From Rotaria sordida (taxonomy: Eukaryota > Rotifera > Eurotatoria > Philodinida > Philodinidae), in the NCBI GenBank assembly GCA_905250125.1, contig CAJNOL010000216.1, positions 62,001-126,000 of the forward strand: a stretch of 64,000 nt of DNA. Direction: 5' to 3'. Below are positions 1 through 12,360 of the stretch, piece after piece. Below the pieces are notes generated by a model. That model was given only the letters and a program-made list of their open reading frames with translations, had not been told where the DNA came from and did no database searches. Made by a program: the position numbers and the translations under genes. Each line of letters begins with the position of its first letter. Positions within the stretch are counted from its first letter, which is position 1.

Positions 1-153
1 ATTGTCTTACCAAATGAACTTAATTTAAAATCTATTTGTCGTCGTTTATTGATACATTATTTACATGAATCAAATGGAAAAATTGAAGATATAACTCGTG
101 AACTTCCCTATCGTCTTAGTCAATATATTCAATATCGGCCGGAATATCAATAA
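1..153 (+). CDS. C-terminal end of a SOCS-box-like protein (partial)
   Basis: Only the last 50 codons are in the window; the reading frame is open from base 1 to a TAA at 151-153. The tail reads like a SOCS box: a leucine/cysteine segment (LKSICRRLLIHYL) followed by a short spacer and LPYRLSQYIQYR. This matches the family pattern of an LCR helix and an LP-x-x-L-x-x-Y-L Cullin-box-like helix. SOCS boxes bind Elongin B/C and recruit Cullin-5 to make a ubiquitin ligase; the substrate-binding domain would lie upstream, outside the window. WSB, SPSB and ASB type proteins all end in such a box, so I give no gene name. The assignment rests on a short motif only. Confidence 0.45.
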   Translation: MVLPNELNLKSICRRLLIHYLHESNGKIEDITRELPYRLSQYIQYRPEYQ

Positions 154-1585
154 TATAATGTATTAATCTAATATTTATAGAAGATTGTTGTTTTTTCTTT
201 TTTTCTTGCTTTTGTACTCATAAATGTGTATAGAATTTATCGTGTTTATTGTGTATTAGTATAAAAAGACACGTATTTCAGTAAAGAAAAATATATTAGA
301 CTTTTTGTTCAGGAAAAAAAAATATTCATTTAATCTTTTTTTTTGTTTTCAAGAACATATAATAAATAAATTTATGTTATGTTAGAAAACTCACAAGAGC
401 AAAATTTTGGTTTTCTGAATTTGTAACATAGACATATCTCTTCTGAATCATTTATGCATAAATAACAAGAGAATGACGTCAATTTTTATTTTTATTTTAC
501 TAAGAAGAAGAAGAAGATGTAACAATGGCATATTCATCTTCGTATATTCATTTGAGAATTCTTTACATACAAAAGACAAAAGCATTTTAATCTTATTATA
601 ATACAACTAATTGCTTTATTATTCTTACTATCAATAATGATAAAATTTTTTTGTTAGTATTGCCTGCTTGAGATCTAATAGTAGATTATATATTCAACTG
701 AAGAACGTTATTTATCAGTATTGTTATTAATTATAGTTTTTACATAGTATCTCAATCAATAATTTTCAATATTTTTTTTCTTTGTCTATTTTCTTCTAGA
801 AAAAAATCGTTTAAAGATAATTAAAATATGATCATTGATGTCAACTTCTTTATTAGTAAGAGAAAGAATATCAGACATTGTTATGAGATTTTCCAAGTAT
901 ATCGAAAACTTGTTTATACAAGTTTTTTTTTCTATTATAAACTATTCAAAAGAATAGAAGTTTTGTCGATTGATCATTTTTTCATATCTATTAATTCATA
1001 AGAAAATGACTAACTTTCAACAATGCAAAGAAAGTCAAAGATTTTATTTTTGAAAGATTAATTCTAAAGTCACACAATCGATAGATTATTATTTCAAAAC
1101 AATAATCGATATTAGTTTTTCGTTTGTATTTGATCTTTACATGGGAAAGAACAATGAGAAATCAAACTAATAATCCCATCATCATGTTTTATTTCTGATA
1201 TAAAATCTTTATTTATCAATTATGAAGTCATGTAGAAAAAAAAAGAAAGAAAACGTTAGATTATCATTTCATGCGGCAGCTTACAAGTGATCGTGTTCTA
1301 GCTGATCATTGATCAGTATGTCGATGACACCTTTTTTCTTCTGTCAACAATTCATATTTATGTGAGAACAACACAAATTGATGAACAAGCTGTCACCTAA
1401 TACCGATATCATTAATCAATTTCAAACACAGCAGTGGCAGTTCATCATTATTCAAACTGTATCGACAATTTAATTTTCTGTAGGAGAGAGAGAGAGAGAG
1501 AAAAGCAGATATATATATAAAGAATTATTTGCAGGACATGACTTAAAATTTAAATTTACTTCTTGTCTTCTTATTCAAACGCAAA
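154..1585. other. Gene-free stretch upstream of the forkhead gene
   Basis: AT-rich DNA without a convincing coding region. It contains a near-palindrome around 1302-1316 (CTGATCATTGATCAG), a GA microsatellite at 1484-1501 and a TATATATAAA stretch near 1511 that could serve as a core promoter. A GTAAGT donor at 1586 is the likely end of a 5' untranslated exon of the forkhead gene. Confidence 0.4.
1484..1501. repeat. GA dinucleotide microsatellite
   Basis: A run of about nine GA units, immediately followed by an AT-rich TATA-like stretch, roughly 85 bases upstream of the putative 5' UTR donor of the forkhead gene. GA tracts are common in animal core promoters, but no function can be shown here. 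Confidence 0.8.
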
Positions 1586-1829
1586 GTAAGTTGAATGCAA
1601 TAGCAATAGAAGTTAACTTTTATTTAGTTAGTGTAATAATATTTTTTAATTTTGAATACAATCTGATTGTTAAAAGTGAAGAGACTTTATATTTAAAGTA
1701 TGCTATCAGAAAAACAAAAATCTTACGATTCACTTTAAATAAAATAAATAAATTATGTCAAAATTTTATAAATATATAAAACAATTAAATATTAATATTT
1801 CTTTGTTTCTTTTTTTTTTACATAGGAAT

Positions 1830-2309
1830 ATGAATCCACAAGACAGTGGCTATCTTAGTTCTAGTCCATCGAACGATCAAATATATTCTCATACAAATAA
1901 AAAAGTACATACTAAACCTGAAGAATCCTATGTAGCTCTGATTGCTCGAGCTATATTATCATCACCAAATTATCAAATGTTACTTGTTGATATTTATGAA
2001 TGGATTATTCATCAATATCCTTATTATGCAACATTACAAAGTAAAGCATGGCGAAATTCTATTCGACATAATTTATCTTTAAATGAATGTTTTATTCGAC
2101 AAAACAAATCTGAAAGTGGTCGTGGTTATTATTGGAGTATTCATCCAGCTTCACTTGATCCTTTTCTTCGAGGTGATTTTCGACGTAGACAAGCACGTCT
2201 TCGAGCAAAACATGCAAATAATTCATCTATTGAATCAATACCATGGATGATGAATACAAATTTATCATTTGATTATTCAATGCATCAAGGACAAACATAT
2301 ACTTATTAA
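1830..2309 (+). CDS. FoxQ2-like forkhead transcription factor, single coding exon
   Basis: A 159-residue protein made almost only of a forkhead DNA-binding domain (residues about 31-130). Recognition-helix hallmark WRNSIRHNLSLNECF is intact, followed by GRGYYWSIHP and a basic wing FRRRQARLRAK. The NLSLNECF string, the HPASLDPFLRGDFRRRQAR segment and the small size resemble FoxQ2, a factor of anterior/apical ectoderm patterning in many invertebrates; FoxQ2 is my best guess rather than a proof. The start at 1830 is chosen because a 3' splice site (TTACATAG) ends at 1825, only four bases upstream, and codons 5' of it read as intron. A GTAAGT donor at 1586 could give a 240-base 5' UTR intron; alternatively the acceptor takes a spliced leader. 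No EH1 repression motif is evident. Confidence 0.85.
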   Translation: MNPQDSGYLSSSPSNDQIYSHTNKKVHTKPEESYVALIARAILSSPNYQMLLVDIYEWIIHQYPYYATLQSKAWRNSIRHNLSLNECFIRQNKSESGRGYYWSIHPASLDPFLRGDFRRRQARLRAKHANNSSIESIPWMMNTNLSFDYSMHQGQTYTY

Positions 2310-5300
2310 ACAATACTATTTCGTAAATAAATTGTCTTTTTTTTTTTTATTCATATTAAAATTATCTTATAAAAATTGAAATTGTTTATATAACAATAAA
2401 AAGAAAATAGATGATTCAATGTTTGTCTATTGTGATTGTACATGTATTTATTGATATTCTCTATGCTGATATTTAATATATAATCTGTTCGTCAATGATT
2501 AGATGCATAGCTTTGATATAGAAGTAAATGATGAATTTCTATATGTCCATAATAGAATTGTATATGATTATATGCATGGAAACTATAACCTTATGCAGAT
2601 CATAAACACTTATTGTTGATACATCATGACTACATAATTCTTGACAACAAAATCTAATAGAAAAAGAAAGAAATTCATATATTCATGAAAGTAAAATGAC
2701 ATATATGTTCATTGGAGCTTGATGAATATTATTAGGATTCATTTCGTCTTTCAGCTAGATTTAAATAGAAAATTTAAAGTTTAAAATAATATTTAAAAGA
2801 AAACAATTGAATGATATAAAGAAGTTATTTTCTACATACAACAAAATATAATAGCTACTGGTGCGTAAAGATATCAAAGAAGTTCATATCACAACCATCA
2901 TTTACATGCATTGCATAAATCTTGAAGAAATGATAAATAAAAATTAATATTTGATTTTCTTTTCTAATGAATTCTTTAGTTACCTTGAATAAAATATAAA
3001 TAAAAGGTTCTTTTGTATAATAAAGCTATTTCAAAAGCATTTGTCGGCAATAAAAAAAAAGGAACAAATAACAATTCTAAGACTATTTTTACTCTTCAAG
3101 AAAAGGAAAATAGTCATTAATATTTGCATTTCTTATGAAATTTTTAAAAAACCTTTGATTTAAAATAGAGTGGAAATAAATTGTTCAAAATTTATTATTT
3201 AATCACATTACGTTCTTTTTTTTCTGCTCAAAAAAAAAACAAATTTTTATTTATTCAATCAACTGTCAAAAAAATATAAATAGTATTATACTTTGATGTA
3301 AAAGAAAGTTCTTTTTTTTTTGAGTATACTTTCCTTTGCTGTATTTTATCATGGATAAAGTCATGAAAAAAACGTATCAAGTGTAAAACTCTTAAGATAC
3401 AACTCACTTGAAATGGAGCATGACGTGTTCTGAATCCGTTAGTGAACTTTAAGTTTTGGAATCATAGAATTCGAATACGAAACAACAGAAAAAAAATTTA
3501 GTTCAGAAATAAATCAATCTTACTAACGATTTTTCTTATGTTTAAAAGGTAAAAATCTCGTTTTTCTAATCTTTCAATTTTTTGAAATCCTTTTTTTACT
3601 ATATGACTATTCCTCGTCTTCTCAATTGTCATTCATCTTTATTAATTTCCATCAGGTATTGTCACAATCGAAAATGCGAAGACAAAGAAAGTTATAACAC
3701 TATGACATCATCATTACAAGTCTTGTATAGACAGATGAATTAACAACTATAGAATTATTTTCCATTATCTCTGTTATTGTTGAGATTTAAACAAAATTTT
3801 CGTCACCTGTGATTCTGATTTTTAATTTAAAAAAAGAATCATATAATGAAAATTACTCATAAACAAGAATTGTCATTTACAAATTAGATGTGTTCCGACA
3901 TGACATCCAAGGGAAAACTTCATCTTTATAATAACTTCACAAAAAAACAAAACCTTTGACATGCGGAATTCTTCATTAGAGTTAGAAAATTATTTTTTTT
4001 GATTAGGAACTATTTCTACCAATTAATAACAGCGAGGCATGATGGTAATATTGTGGACCGAACATATACAATGCATCTCATATGAATCATGGACAATTAA
4101 AGAGTCTTAATCTATGAAATGAATATCATATTTTATTTTTAACTTAAAGATCGTTTACATCATTTGATATATTTTGTTATGTGATTGACAATTGTTTTGG
4201 CTATAATGTTGTTTATTATATAAATTTTGTTAATACTAATGATAAATTGATTTTTTATCAATGGTTTTCAATGGCATATTGATTATTTCTTATTGTAGAT
4301 TATCAAAGAGTTCGTGAACTAAATCTTATTATAAAATATATAGATAATAAATCCATGACAATTGAAAAAAAATTCTTCAAGATTGCCACTCGTCCTTTCA
4401 TGTACAATACTGAATTGTTTATTTAATTTTCAATATAATTCATCTATTTCTTCTTGAACATATAAAACTATGTTCAAGAATGTGGAACTGATAAACATAA
4501 ATTAATCATGTATGATAAATAAATCAAAACAGAAAAAAAATTCATTGAAAAATATTGATTCTTTATTCCATGTTAAACTAAACGAAATGTATGTAACCGA
4601 AGGAAACAAAAATATGTTTTAAAAACTCAAAAATTGGATAAATTGATTCGTTTTATTTCAGATACTAAAACGACAAAATCGGTTTACATTAGAACTAATT
4701 ATATAACTATCTGTTAATATAGAAATGATCGAAAGTTTTTCTTTTATTCTTCATTCTTGAATATAGATTATGATTTATATTAGAAAGAGTATTTCATAAT
4801 TCTTACTAAATCATTTCTCTTTTATACTCTTTTCAAACAATCATATAATAACTAATTATTTATTGAACTGGATTCATTTGTTTTTTGAATTGAACATTAT
4901 GGACTTCATGTAACCAAGTCATCAGTTTAATCTAGTCACAAGAAGACATACTAATTTTCTGTCTTCACTATCCATATATTACTATGACTAAAAGAGCAAA
5001 TACATCGAAAGCCTATTGATGCGAAGTGTTGGCAAAATCATAATCATCGTTTTTCAAGACATGACTCCTCGAATATGAAACTCTATATCGTCTGTTTTTC
5101 ATTGTGTGTAATCAAATGATGCCTATTTAACTTTTATATAGCACTCTTAAATTTACAAAATTTAAAGAAAAAAAAAAGACAAATAGTAACAAATACGATG
5201 AAATGAATTAATAATAGAAAAATTGTAGTTATTATGATTAATTGTTAAATAGTAGATAAAGTCTTATCAAAATATCCATAATTGTTAATACGTTCATGGA

Positions 5301-5672
5301 TTTTATTCATATTGATTTTCATATTATTTGATGTAAAACAATTACTCTCACGAATACTTGATTCTCGAATTGATTAAAAATCAAAAAAGAATAATTTTTT
5401 CTAACTATCCATTTCAATTACCAATTTTCCCATTTTTTTTCTTTTATATTTTGTGTTATGTGAAGAATAATGAACAAATGTCTAGACAATTTTTATGAGT
5501 AGCAATTAAGTAAAAGAATTTTGTAGGTAAATAAACTTAATATTTTTAGCAAAAGCAGTCAAATCTCATTACTCTGTACTATTTGATAAGTTTTCAAAAA
5601 TCCATTTTTACATTTCTCGATGATAACGTATACAATATTTTTCAAACCTATAGTTTCAATCGAATAAAGAAT
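2310..5672. other. Long gene-free AT-rich stretch
   Basis: About 3.4 kb with no open frame that looks coding on either strand and no element end that I could define. It consists of AT-rich sequence with many A and T homopolymers. It may hold regulatory DNA of the forkhead gene, or decayed transposons, but nothing specific is seen. Confidence 0.5.
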
Positions 5673-5680
5673 TGTTTGTG

Positions 5681-5857
5681 CAGCGGCGGATCTATAATTT
5701 TTCAATATGGGGCGATTATTCACATAAAATGTATTTTGAAGCTCTATAAAGATAGTTTCAGCTCCATTTTAAGCGTTTTCTTCTAGAAAAAAACGGTCTT
5801 TTGTTCTGTCGATATGGAACGATCGCCCCAAGCGCCCTCTCCATAAATCCGTCACTG
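5681..5857. mobile_element. hAT-type MITE, 177 bp, with 8-bp target-site duplication
   Basis: The left end CAGCGGCGGATCTAT and the reverse complement of the right end CAGTGACGGATTTAT form imperfect terminal inverted repeats, and both continue into a shared TGGGGCGAT block. The flanks are TGTTTGTG (5673-5680) and CGTTTGTG (5858-5865), seven of eight bases equal, as expected for a hAT 8-bp target-site duplication. There is no transposase; the element is non-autonomous. The divergence between the ends suggests an old insertion. Confidence 0.7.
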
Positions 5858-5865
5858 CGTTTGTG

Positions 5866-7018
5866 TAGGACAAACAAACAATGATTCAAAGATTTGATCA
5901 TCAATTGTCATACTGCTTGTCTATTTAAACCTTGTGTCTTTCTCCGACTTATTCGTCTGTTATTTTTTACTCAAACCACTTGTGTTTGTGGCGTAATGTT
6001 ACTCTCGAAGAGGATGCAAATATTAGGATTAGAAGTAACAGATGATAGCTTTCAGTTGCCACGTCAAAGATACAAGTCGCCGAAAGAACAAGAATGACAA
6101 ATAGTAGATAAAGAATTGACAATTGTTTTCTCAATCGTTTTTCAAATTTGACTCTAGAAGAAATGCATGCTATCCATGATTAGCTTCAGTCATTTGATAA
6201 TTGTGAAAAAATTGATCGATCTTTCTTGCTTCGATTAAATCTGAAACACAGAGAAATCATCTAGAAAAAAGTATCGCTCAACGATGACGGATGTATCCTT
6301 GATTTTTTTCTGCAACTGTACTTGAGAATGAAATAATAAACGTTCTAGCAAACATATCTGTAACGAGAAATTGAGAATAAGCGAAGGATATGAGGCAAAA
6401 AGATTGGTAACAGCGTAGTTGGATCACGTATTTTAAAGCCATGCTCTATTTATTATTTCTTCAAGCTCAATTCCATTACTTGTTGTACGTGATTTTATTT
6501 CTCTCTCAATATTAACACACATTATTATATATCTATCTAACTTTTACACCAACGACGTATACCATCCAAAAAGGTGTATAATCTCGAGTATGTTGTATCC
6601 TTAATACTGCGCGATATCGACTACTCTCTTCTCTTCTTTCTCCTTCTCAACGATTTGTTCTTGCATCTGTTTGATGCGGTAATCTCTCGGAGTGAAGAGA
6701 GAACAATGGGCATATGTGCAGTGAGTAGCGCATCGATTAAAAAGATATTGAAAAAGTATTGAACACTTGAACAGTATAATGTAAGGATACAAGGTTGACA
6801 TCATACAAGGATGATATGAAGTGAGAGTGAAATAACGTAATGATGATGTCACATATTGGTGATAGCATGTCGCATCGGTGTATCTCTTGGCACAATATCT
6901 TACAAGAAACCAAAAACAGATGGTAGATAAGAAATTTTTTTCCTTCATTCGTATAACCAAACCGTTTCATATTCAGTAAGTCAAAGACGGCATAGAAAAA
7001 ATCCTTCAATCATATAAA
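5866..7018. other. Gene-free stretch upstream of the amidohydrolase gene
   Basis: No coding region is supported. Short open frames on both strands (for example around 5894-6097 and 6601-6960) have no recognisable domain and overlap each other. The last few hundred bases are slightly less AT-rich and presumably include the amidohydrolase promoter, but no clear core element is visible. Confidence 0.45.
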
Positions 7019-8358
7019 ATGCCTGAACTTTTCAATATAGTTATTTTACATGATCAAAATCTTGATGTTCGTTTGTGTAAACGCTTTGCTTGGGATGAAA
7101 TTTCCGGACGAATTACAAGCATCGAATTTGCCGATAATAAAGATTATAATAAAATTTTTGCCAATACATTAACGAAACATGTCCTCATACCAGCCTTTGT
7201 AAATGGTCATACACATATAGGAGATTCTTGCTTGCCGGATGGTGCTACTGGATTAACACTTGAACAGGGTTTCTTCCGACCGCATGGTTTCAAGTATGTT
7301 GAATTGGCAAAACAATCCAAACAACAACTAATCGATTCTATGTGTGATACAATGAAATATATGCTCTCTACAGGAACTATCATGCATTGGGATTTTCGTG
7401 AACAAGGTATTGATGGACTTCATTTAATTCGGCAAGCAGAGAAGCAAGCAATGGGCATCAAATCAATTGTACTATCTCAATTTGATCAAAGTCCATTTGT
7501 TGATTTGACGGATAGTTCGCAAGTATTACCTGAAAAATCGAAATCTGAATTGGAAACTCTTTGGAATTTAAAAGATAATGAAGCAGCTGCTGATGGATTT
7601 TCCGAAAGTACAATGAACGACTTAACTGATCGTGCATGGATAACAATACGTGAAATGTCGAAACAATATAATAATAAACTTCGAGCGATACATTGTCTGG
7701 AAAGTGATAGTTATAGAAGTGTGAGTTTGGCTAGAACGGGTGGACGTCAAAGTGATCTTCAACGAGCATTTGAACTTTATGATCCGGACATTGTAGTACA
7801 TTTAACTGAAGCAACACAGGAAGATATTGATGTGATTATCCAACAACAACGATCTGATGATTGGTAATAACTAACTTTATTCGACTATTTATTTAGTATT
7901 TTTATTTCTATTTAAGTCTTCGATCTCGCATATTCGTCGTATGTCCTCGAGCAAATGCTACACTTGGCCTCAAATTACCTCCTATTCATGCTCTACTGAC
8001 CAAAGGTATCAATCTAATGCTTGGAACTGATAATGTCATGCTTAATCAGCCGAACATGCTCGCTGAAATGGATTTTGCTTATCGATTATGTAAGAGTCAA
8101 AGTGGTGATAACACACATGATCCGAAGGCAATTCTTTCTATGGCCACAACAATCAACAGCTATCCGACAATCTACGGAAAAAATGAGAAAGGTGGCATCT
8201 ATGAAAACGGTCCAGCTGATTTTGTCTTACTCGATTTCAGTGCCAAACATCTTGCTCGAACGAGAAATCTTATGGCAACGATTGTGACACGTTTAGATCC
8301 ACGATACATTCTTGCTACAGTACATAAAGGACAAACTATGTTCGGAATGTTGCCATAA
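7019..8358 (+). CDS. Amidohydrolase of prokaryotic type (cytosine/guanine-deaminase-like)
   Basis: Two exons, 7019-7863 and 7917-8358, give 428 residues. The 53-base intron (GT-AG) joins a split codon in phase and restores the block VVCPRANATLGLKLPPI. All hallmarks of the metal-dependent amidohydrolase superfamily are present: HxH in NGHTHIGDS (His64, His66), His225 in IHCLES, His261 in VVHLTEA, and the catalytic Asp in LMLGTDNVM after the intron. The wording of these blocks (GHTHIGDS, CPRxNA, LPPI, GTDNVM) is closest to archaeal and bacterial cytosine-deaminase-like hydrolases, not to animal guanine deaminase or dihydropyrimidinase. The family hydrolyses C-N bonds of purine, pyrimidine or triazine-type rings; the substrate cannot be read from sequence. 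It is probably a horizontally acquired gene that has gained an intron, and it appears complete. Confidence 0.85.
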
Positions 8359-10263
8359 GTTAAATGAGAAAAAAAACAACCAGAATCTTTGAGTTGATAC
8401 ATATAGCCTAGAAAGAAAAAAAAGAAGATTAATTCTAATGAATGAATACACTAAAACAAATTGAGTTAGTTTCGCAAATGATTCTTTTTCAATTCTTATG
8501 ATTGATTACTAACCACAAACAATCGAAATAAAACCACGTTATTTGCATCGACACTTATTCAATTTTCTACTTTTTTCCCATTTTGCCATGAATTTTATTG
8601 TATGTAGCTCAGATAGTGGTTGGCGCATATGAGTATAAATATGAAACATATGCAGATGAGATCGCGACGAATATGATGATTGTCATTCTCCACAAACACA
8701 TCTCAATGAATCGAGGTAGAAATGAGTATCCATCAATAATTAAACTTGATGATAATTTACATGGATTTGAAGATGGTCTAGCAGCCTTTGTCTGATTTAC
8801 CAAAGATTTGAGTTGATTAGGAGTGATCGGTGATTCAACTGCGACAACATGTTATAAAGGCGAACAGATTCTTCATCCATAATAAATTTCGAATAGTTGT
8901 TGAAAGGAATTGACTTATTTATCAGACATTCTTCTTCATGAAAGACAGAGTTTAACGAAGAAAATTCTGTTATTATCTCTCTGTCTAGGTTTACGAAACC
9001 AAGAAAAACAAAATAAATATTCATTTGTGTTATTCCACATCGACTTTCACAAACCAATAGTGTCAAGAGTACGTATACCAAAATACGAATTAAAAACTAG
9101 TCGTGAGACTTCGAGTGTAGAAAAGTAAATACGAAGTTTCATGCAATCATCAACATTGGCTACTCCTATCAAATTACTGACTCAAGATCATGAACAAAAT
9201 ATTGTTAAAGTTATTCGAGCATTATGCTAAATAGTAGATTGAAATTATTCAAAATAACAAGATCTCATATTTTTGAAAAATCACTAGTAGTGTTGAACGA
9301 TAAAATCGTAAACGGTATGTGCCTAACTACAACCTATTCATCCAAGTTGAATTTTGAAATTCCGTTTTAGTAAAACATCACTTAATCGATTTTTATGCAT
9401 TGCGTTGCTAATTGTATTCGAGATACGATGAAAAAAAACGTATTTGCCTAGTGAAAATAACTAGAAAGTTATATATTGAGCTTAAAACGAATTAAGTCTT
9501 ATGATGAGTGAATTTTTAGACTAAGAAAAAAATCAGTTATCATAACTGCTTCAGTTTAAGTTGAAAATAGAATGTTTTAATCTTTTGATCAACGATTACA
9601 ATCATCATCTCATTTTGATATTGCGATGAAATATGTATATCTAGTTCACCATTTTAATTCCATAATACAATTTTCTATGAGAAAATTAAAATATGCAGCT
9701 CATAGAATAACACTATCCTAACAAAAAATACCAAGAACACATGTCAATAAGAGAGTGTAAGAAAGATATGAATTGTAGCTATGAGAATTTGTATAGTCCA
9801 TGCGCCAAACAGAAAACAAGAACATTTTCTTAGGTGAATATTTGAGTTGTTTTTCAGAAAAGATAATCTGTGAGAATAGAAGATCTATACTAATATAGAA
9901 CCTATTTTTTGAAGGAGCAATATCTCGCATGGATTCTAACTGGAAATTCGGTTCGAAATTCAATCCACTATTTTAGTAGTTTCCATAAAAAAAAATGAGA
10001 ATTTCCCGGAAAAAGAATTTATTTAAGATAAATAACATATAGAAATGTATCGTCTATATGAGTCGAAGCGTAGCAGAGTTCTAATTGTTGACTTTCGAAT
10101 GATAATTTTTGAGAAATTTTGTATAGATACTAACTAAAATATTTTGAACAATTCAAAAAGCTTTTAAAAAAGTTCTATAAAAGAACCTAAGTGTATTGGT
10201 AGATAGATGCTACCTTCATAAGCCCTTAATACAAAAAAAAAGAAAAGAAATGTCAAATTTCTT
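8359..10263. other. Gene-free stretch between amidohydrolase and transporter
   Basis: About 1.9 kb between two 3' gene ends that converge. Short open frames at 8598-8795 (plus) and 8797-9081 (minus) have no recognisable domain. A tRNA-like string at about 8604 lacks a T arm. I see nothing that can be supported as a gene. Confidence 0.45.
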
Positions 10264-12360
10264 TTAATCTCTATTTGGATTCTCTTCCTTTATACCATTA
10301 ACATAGGCATGATGTTCAGCATGGCCATGGGCTTCAGATTTTTCCAATGATATTGAAACTTGATTAGACACAGCAGTTGATTTTGATGTGAAAAAAAGAT
10401 ACCACATTTGTATCCAATGAGACGCCATGACTATAATAAGAGCCAAAATAATAGTCCAAGCCTACAAGAGTTCTCATTAGATAAGTTGAATATTTTTTAG
10501 AAACGTAACTTACTCGCCAACTTTTATCAACAGCTTCAACAAGTGGCAAAAGACCATATTGTATGGAAGAAAATATAGCAGCTGATGTCCACAACACGCC
10601 AGTTAAAGTACCAATATATTCCGATGGAAAACTAAAATGAATAAAATCGATTCTATGTGAACTGTTCGATTTCTATAGTTGATAAAACATCATTAGATGA
10701 ATTGATTCGAAGGTCACTACTATCATAACAAATGTTTAAAGTGAATTTGGTACTTACAAAGATGCAACGACAGCTTGACTACCACCGACAATGAGTGATC
10801 GTTCAATGCAATTCAGAACTATTACAGCTATGATACAACAGGTCGTATTGCACATTCGAACGATACATACTGCCATAGATGTACACCATGTGATTGTTTG
10901 CATTAATGCAATATTAAACAATCGTTGTTTATGATCTGAATTTACAACCAAAAAAAAAACAAATTATTTGTCAATCATAATAATTGAGATTTGTTTTCGT
11001 CTTACTTCTATGAGCTCGAAAATCGAGTAAAGTACCACTACACGGACAAATAATTAGAGCAACAACAGTAGACAAATTAAATATTAATGTATATCTGTTC
11101 GCTAGACAATAATTCACTTTACAGTTAATTCAACATGAAATCGATACTTACAAAGATTCTCATTGCCATTCGTAACATACATTATCCATGGAAACCAAGT
11201 GACTGGTAAAAACACAGCCGGTAAAAGGAGAACACTCAAATAGAGTACTACAAAAATATAAATTGGATTCAATAAATGTTGCCAAACACCAACACGATTC
11301 ACTATACGTCGATACCAAGGCATATTAATCATGTTTGCCGCATTGTCAATCTCTAGAATAAAAAATAATCAATAACTTCATGATGTTGCATTCATTATTT
11401 GATCATTATTTATTTACCAATAGATTTTCTTGATTGTTTATCCGTCTCGGAATTTGTAACGAATCCATATGACAAGTTCAACAATTGAAATCGCCAATCC
11501 ATAAAGAGAAGAGCACTACCGATCATTAGTACAACAAAAACTGTCCAAATAATTGAAAGTGTTCGTAGATTTGTTCGACCACCATTGATTAATACCTAGG
11601 AAAACAATTCATGGTAATAGTTATGTATTGCTCAATAATTTACTTGAAAAATTGAAAACCACATTGTTGATGAGATCGATGCACCAGCAATAATTGAAGA
11701 AACAAGACCTCGATAACGAGCAAAATAACCACAATAAACAAAAGAAGTTATGAGAATGACAATAGATGAAACTGAGATAAACACAGTATGAATGAAAACA
11801 AGATAATCTCTGCCTAAATCATCAAAAAATAATAATTTATAAAAATGATCAACTATCATCACTGATTTCATACCCGGTTCCACAAAAGCCAAAGTCAGCC
11901 AGCCGACTATATGAAAAACTCTACAACAAGAACTTTTTATCATATTTTCGAAATTGACTCAACTTACATGGAGACAAGTTTAAGAAATCGACATCCAAAA
12001 TAATTAATCACATGACCAAGAAAGAATGGCATCAAATTATAAAACCAAATACCGATGGTAAGAGCAAGCTAACAAATTATATTTCAAAACAATCGATTAA
12101 TCTTTTTTTTTTATGTTCACACATACCTGATATTTTCCAGTTTGTCTGTCACAATTCTCACTGATTGTTCTATTTTGTGCATTCGAAGTATTTCCAAACG
12201 TAGCATGGACACATAAATTTGAATATATCCCATATTTTGGCAATATATCAAAGAGTGCCGAAAAACCGAGAATATTTCCTCCGAGTAAATTCAATTCAAT
12301 TATCAGCCATACGAGACCGAACCATTTTCGATACTTATGAAATATATTCGAAGTATTCAT
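10264..12360 (-). CDS. SLC43-like major facilitator transporter
   Basis: Nine exons on the minus strand: 12127-12360, 11968-12068, 11644-11920, 11418-11595, 11152-11352, 11006-11101, 10758-10935, 10514-10631, 10264-10461. Reading phase is continuous at every junction and gives 526 residues, the usual length of the family. The protein is a multi-pass membrane protein with about twelve hydrophobic segments. The first segment is followed by a cysteine-bearing, Asn-rich (NTS, NRT) extracellular loop as in SLC43, and the late block FFPSEYIGTLTGVLWTSAA resembles the FPxxxxGxLxG motif of SLC43A1-A3. Members carry large neutral amino acids (LAT3/LAT4) or nucleobases (ENBT1) by facilitated diffusion; which applies here is unknown. 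The C-terminal tail is hydrophilic and His-rich (AHGHAEHHAY). The start is the first Met before the first membrane segment. Confidence 0.8.

Noticed and set aside
5997-6097. Short reading frame ending QLPRQRYKSPKEQE as a small peptide gene
   Set aside because: No start context, signal peptide or neighbour supports it; short open frames are expected by chance.
6601-7009. Overlapping minus-strand open frames upstream of the amidohydrolase
   Set aside because: Two frames overlap in the same stretch, neither has a recognisable domain, and the codon composition is like intergenic DNA.
8600-8670. tRNA-like string (TGTAGCTCAGATAGTGGTTGGCGC followed by a possible anticodon stem)
   Set aside because: The D-arm-like part resembles an A box, but there is no T arm (no GTTCGA-type B box), the anticodon loop has the wrong size and the acceptor stem does not pair. 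At most a tRNA-derived fossil.
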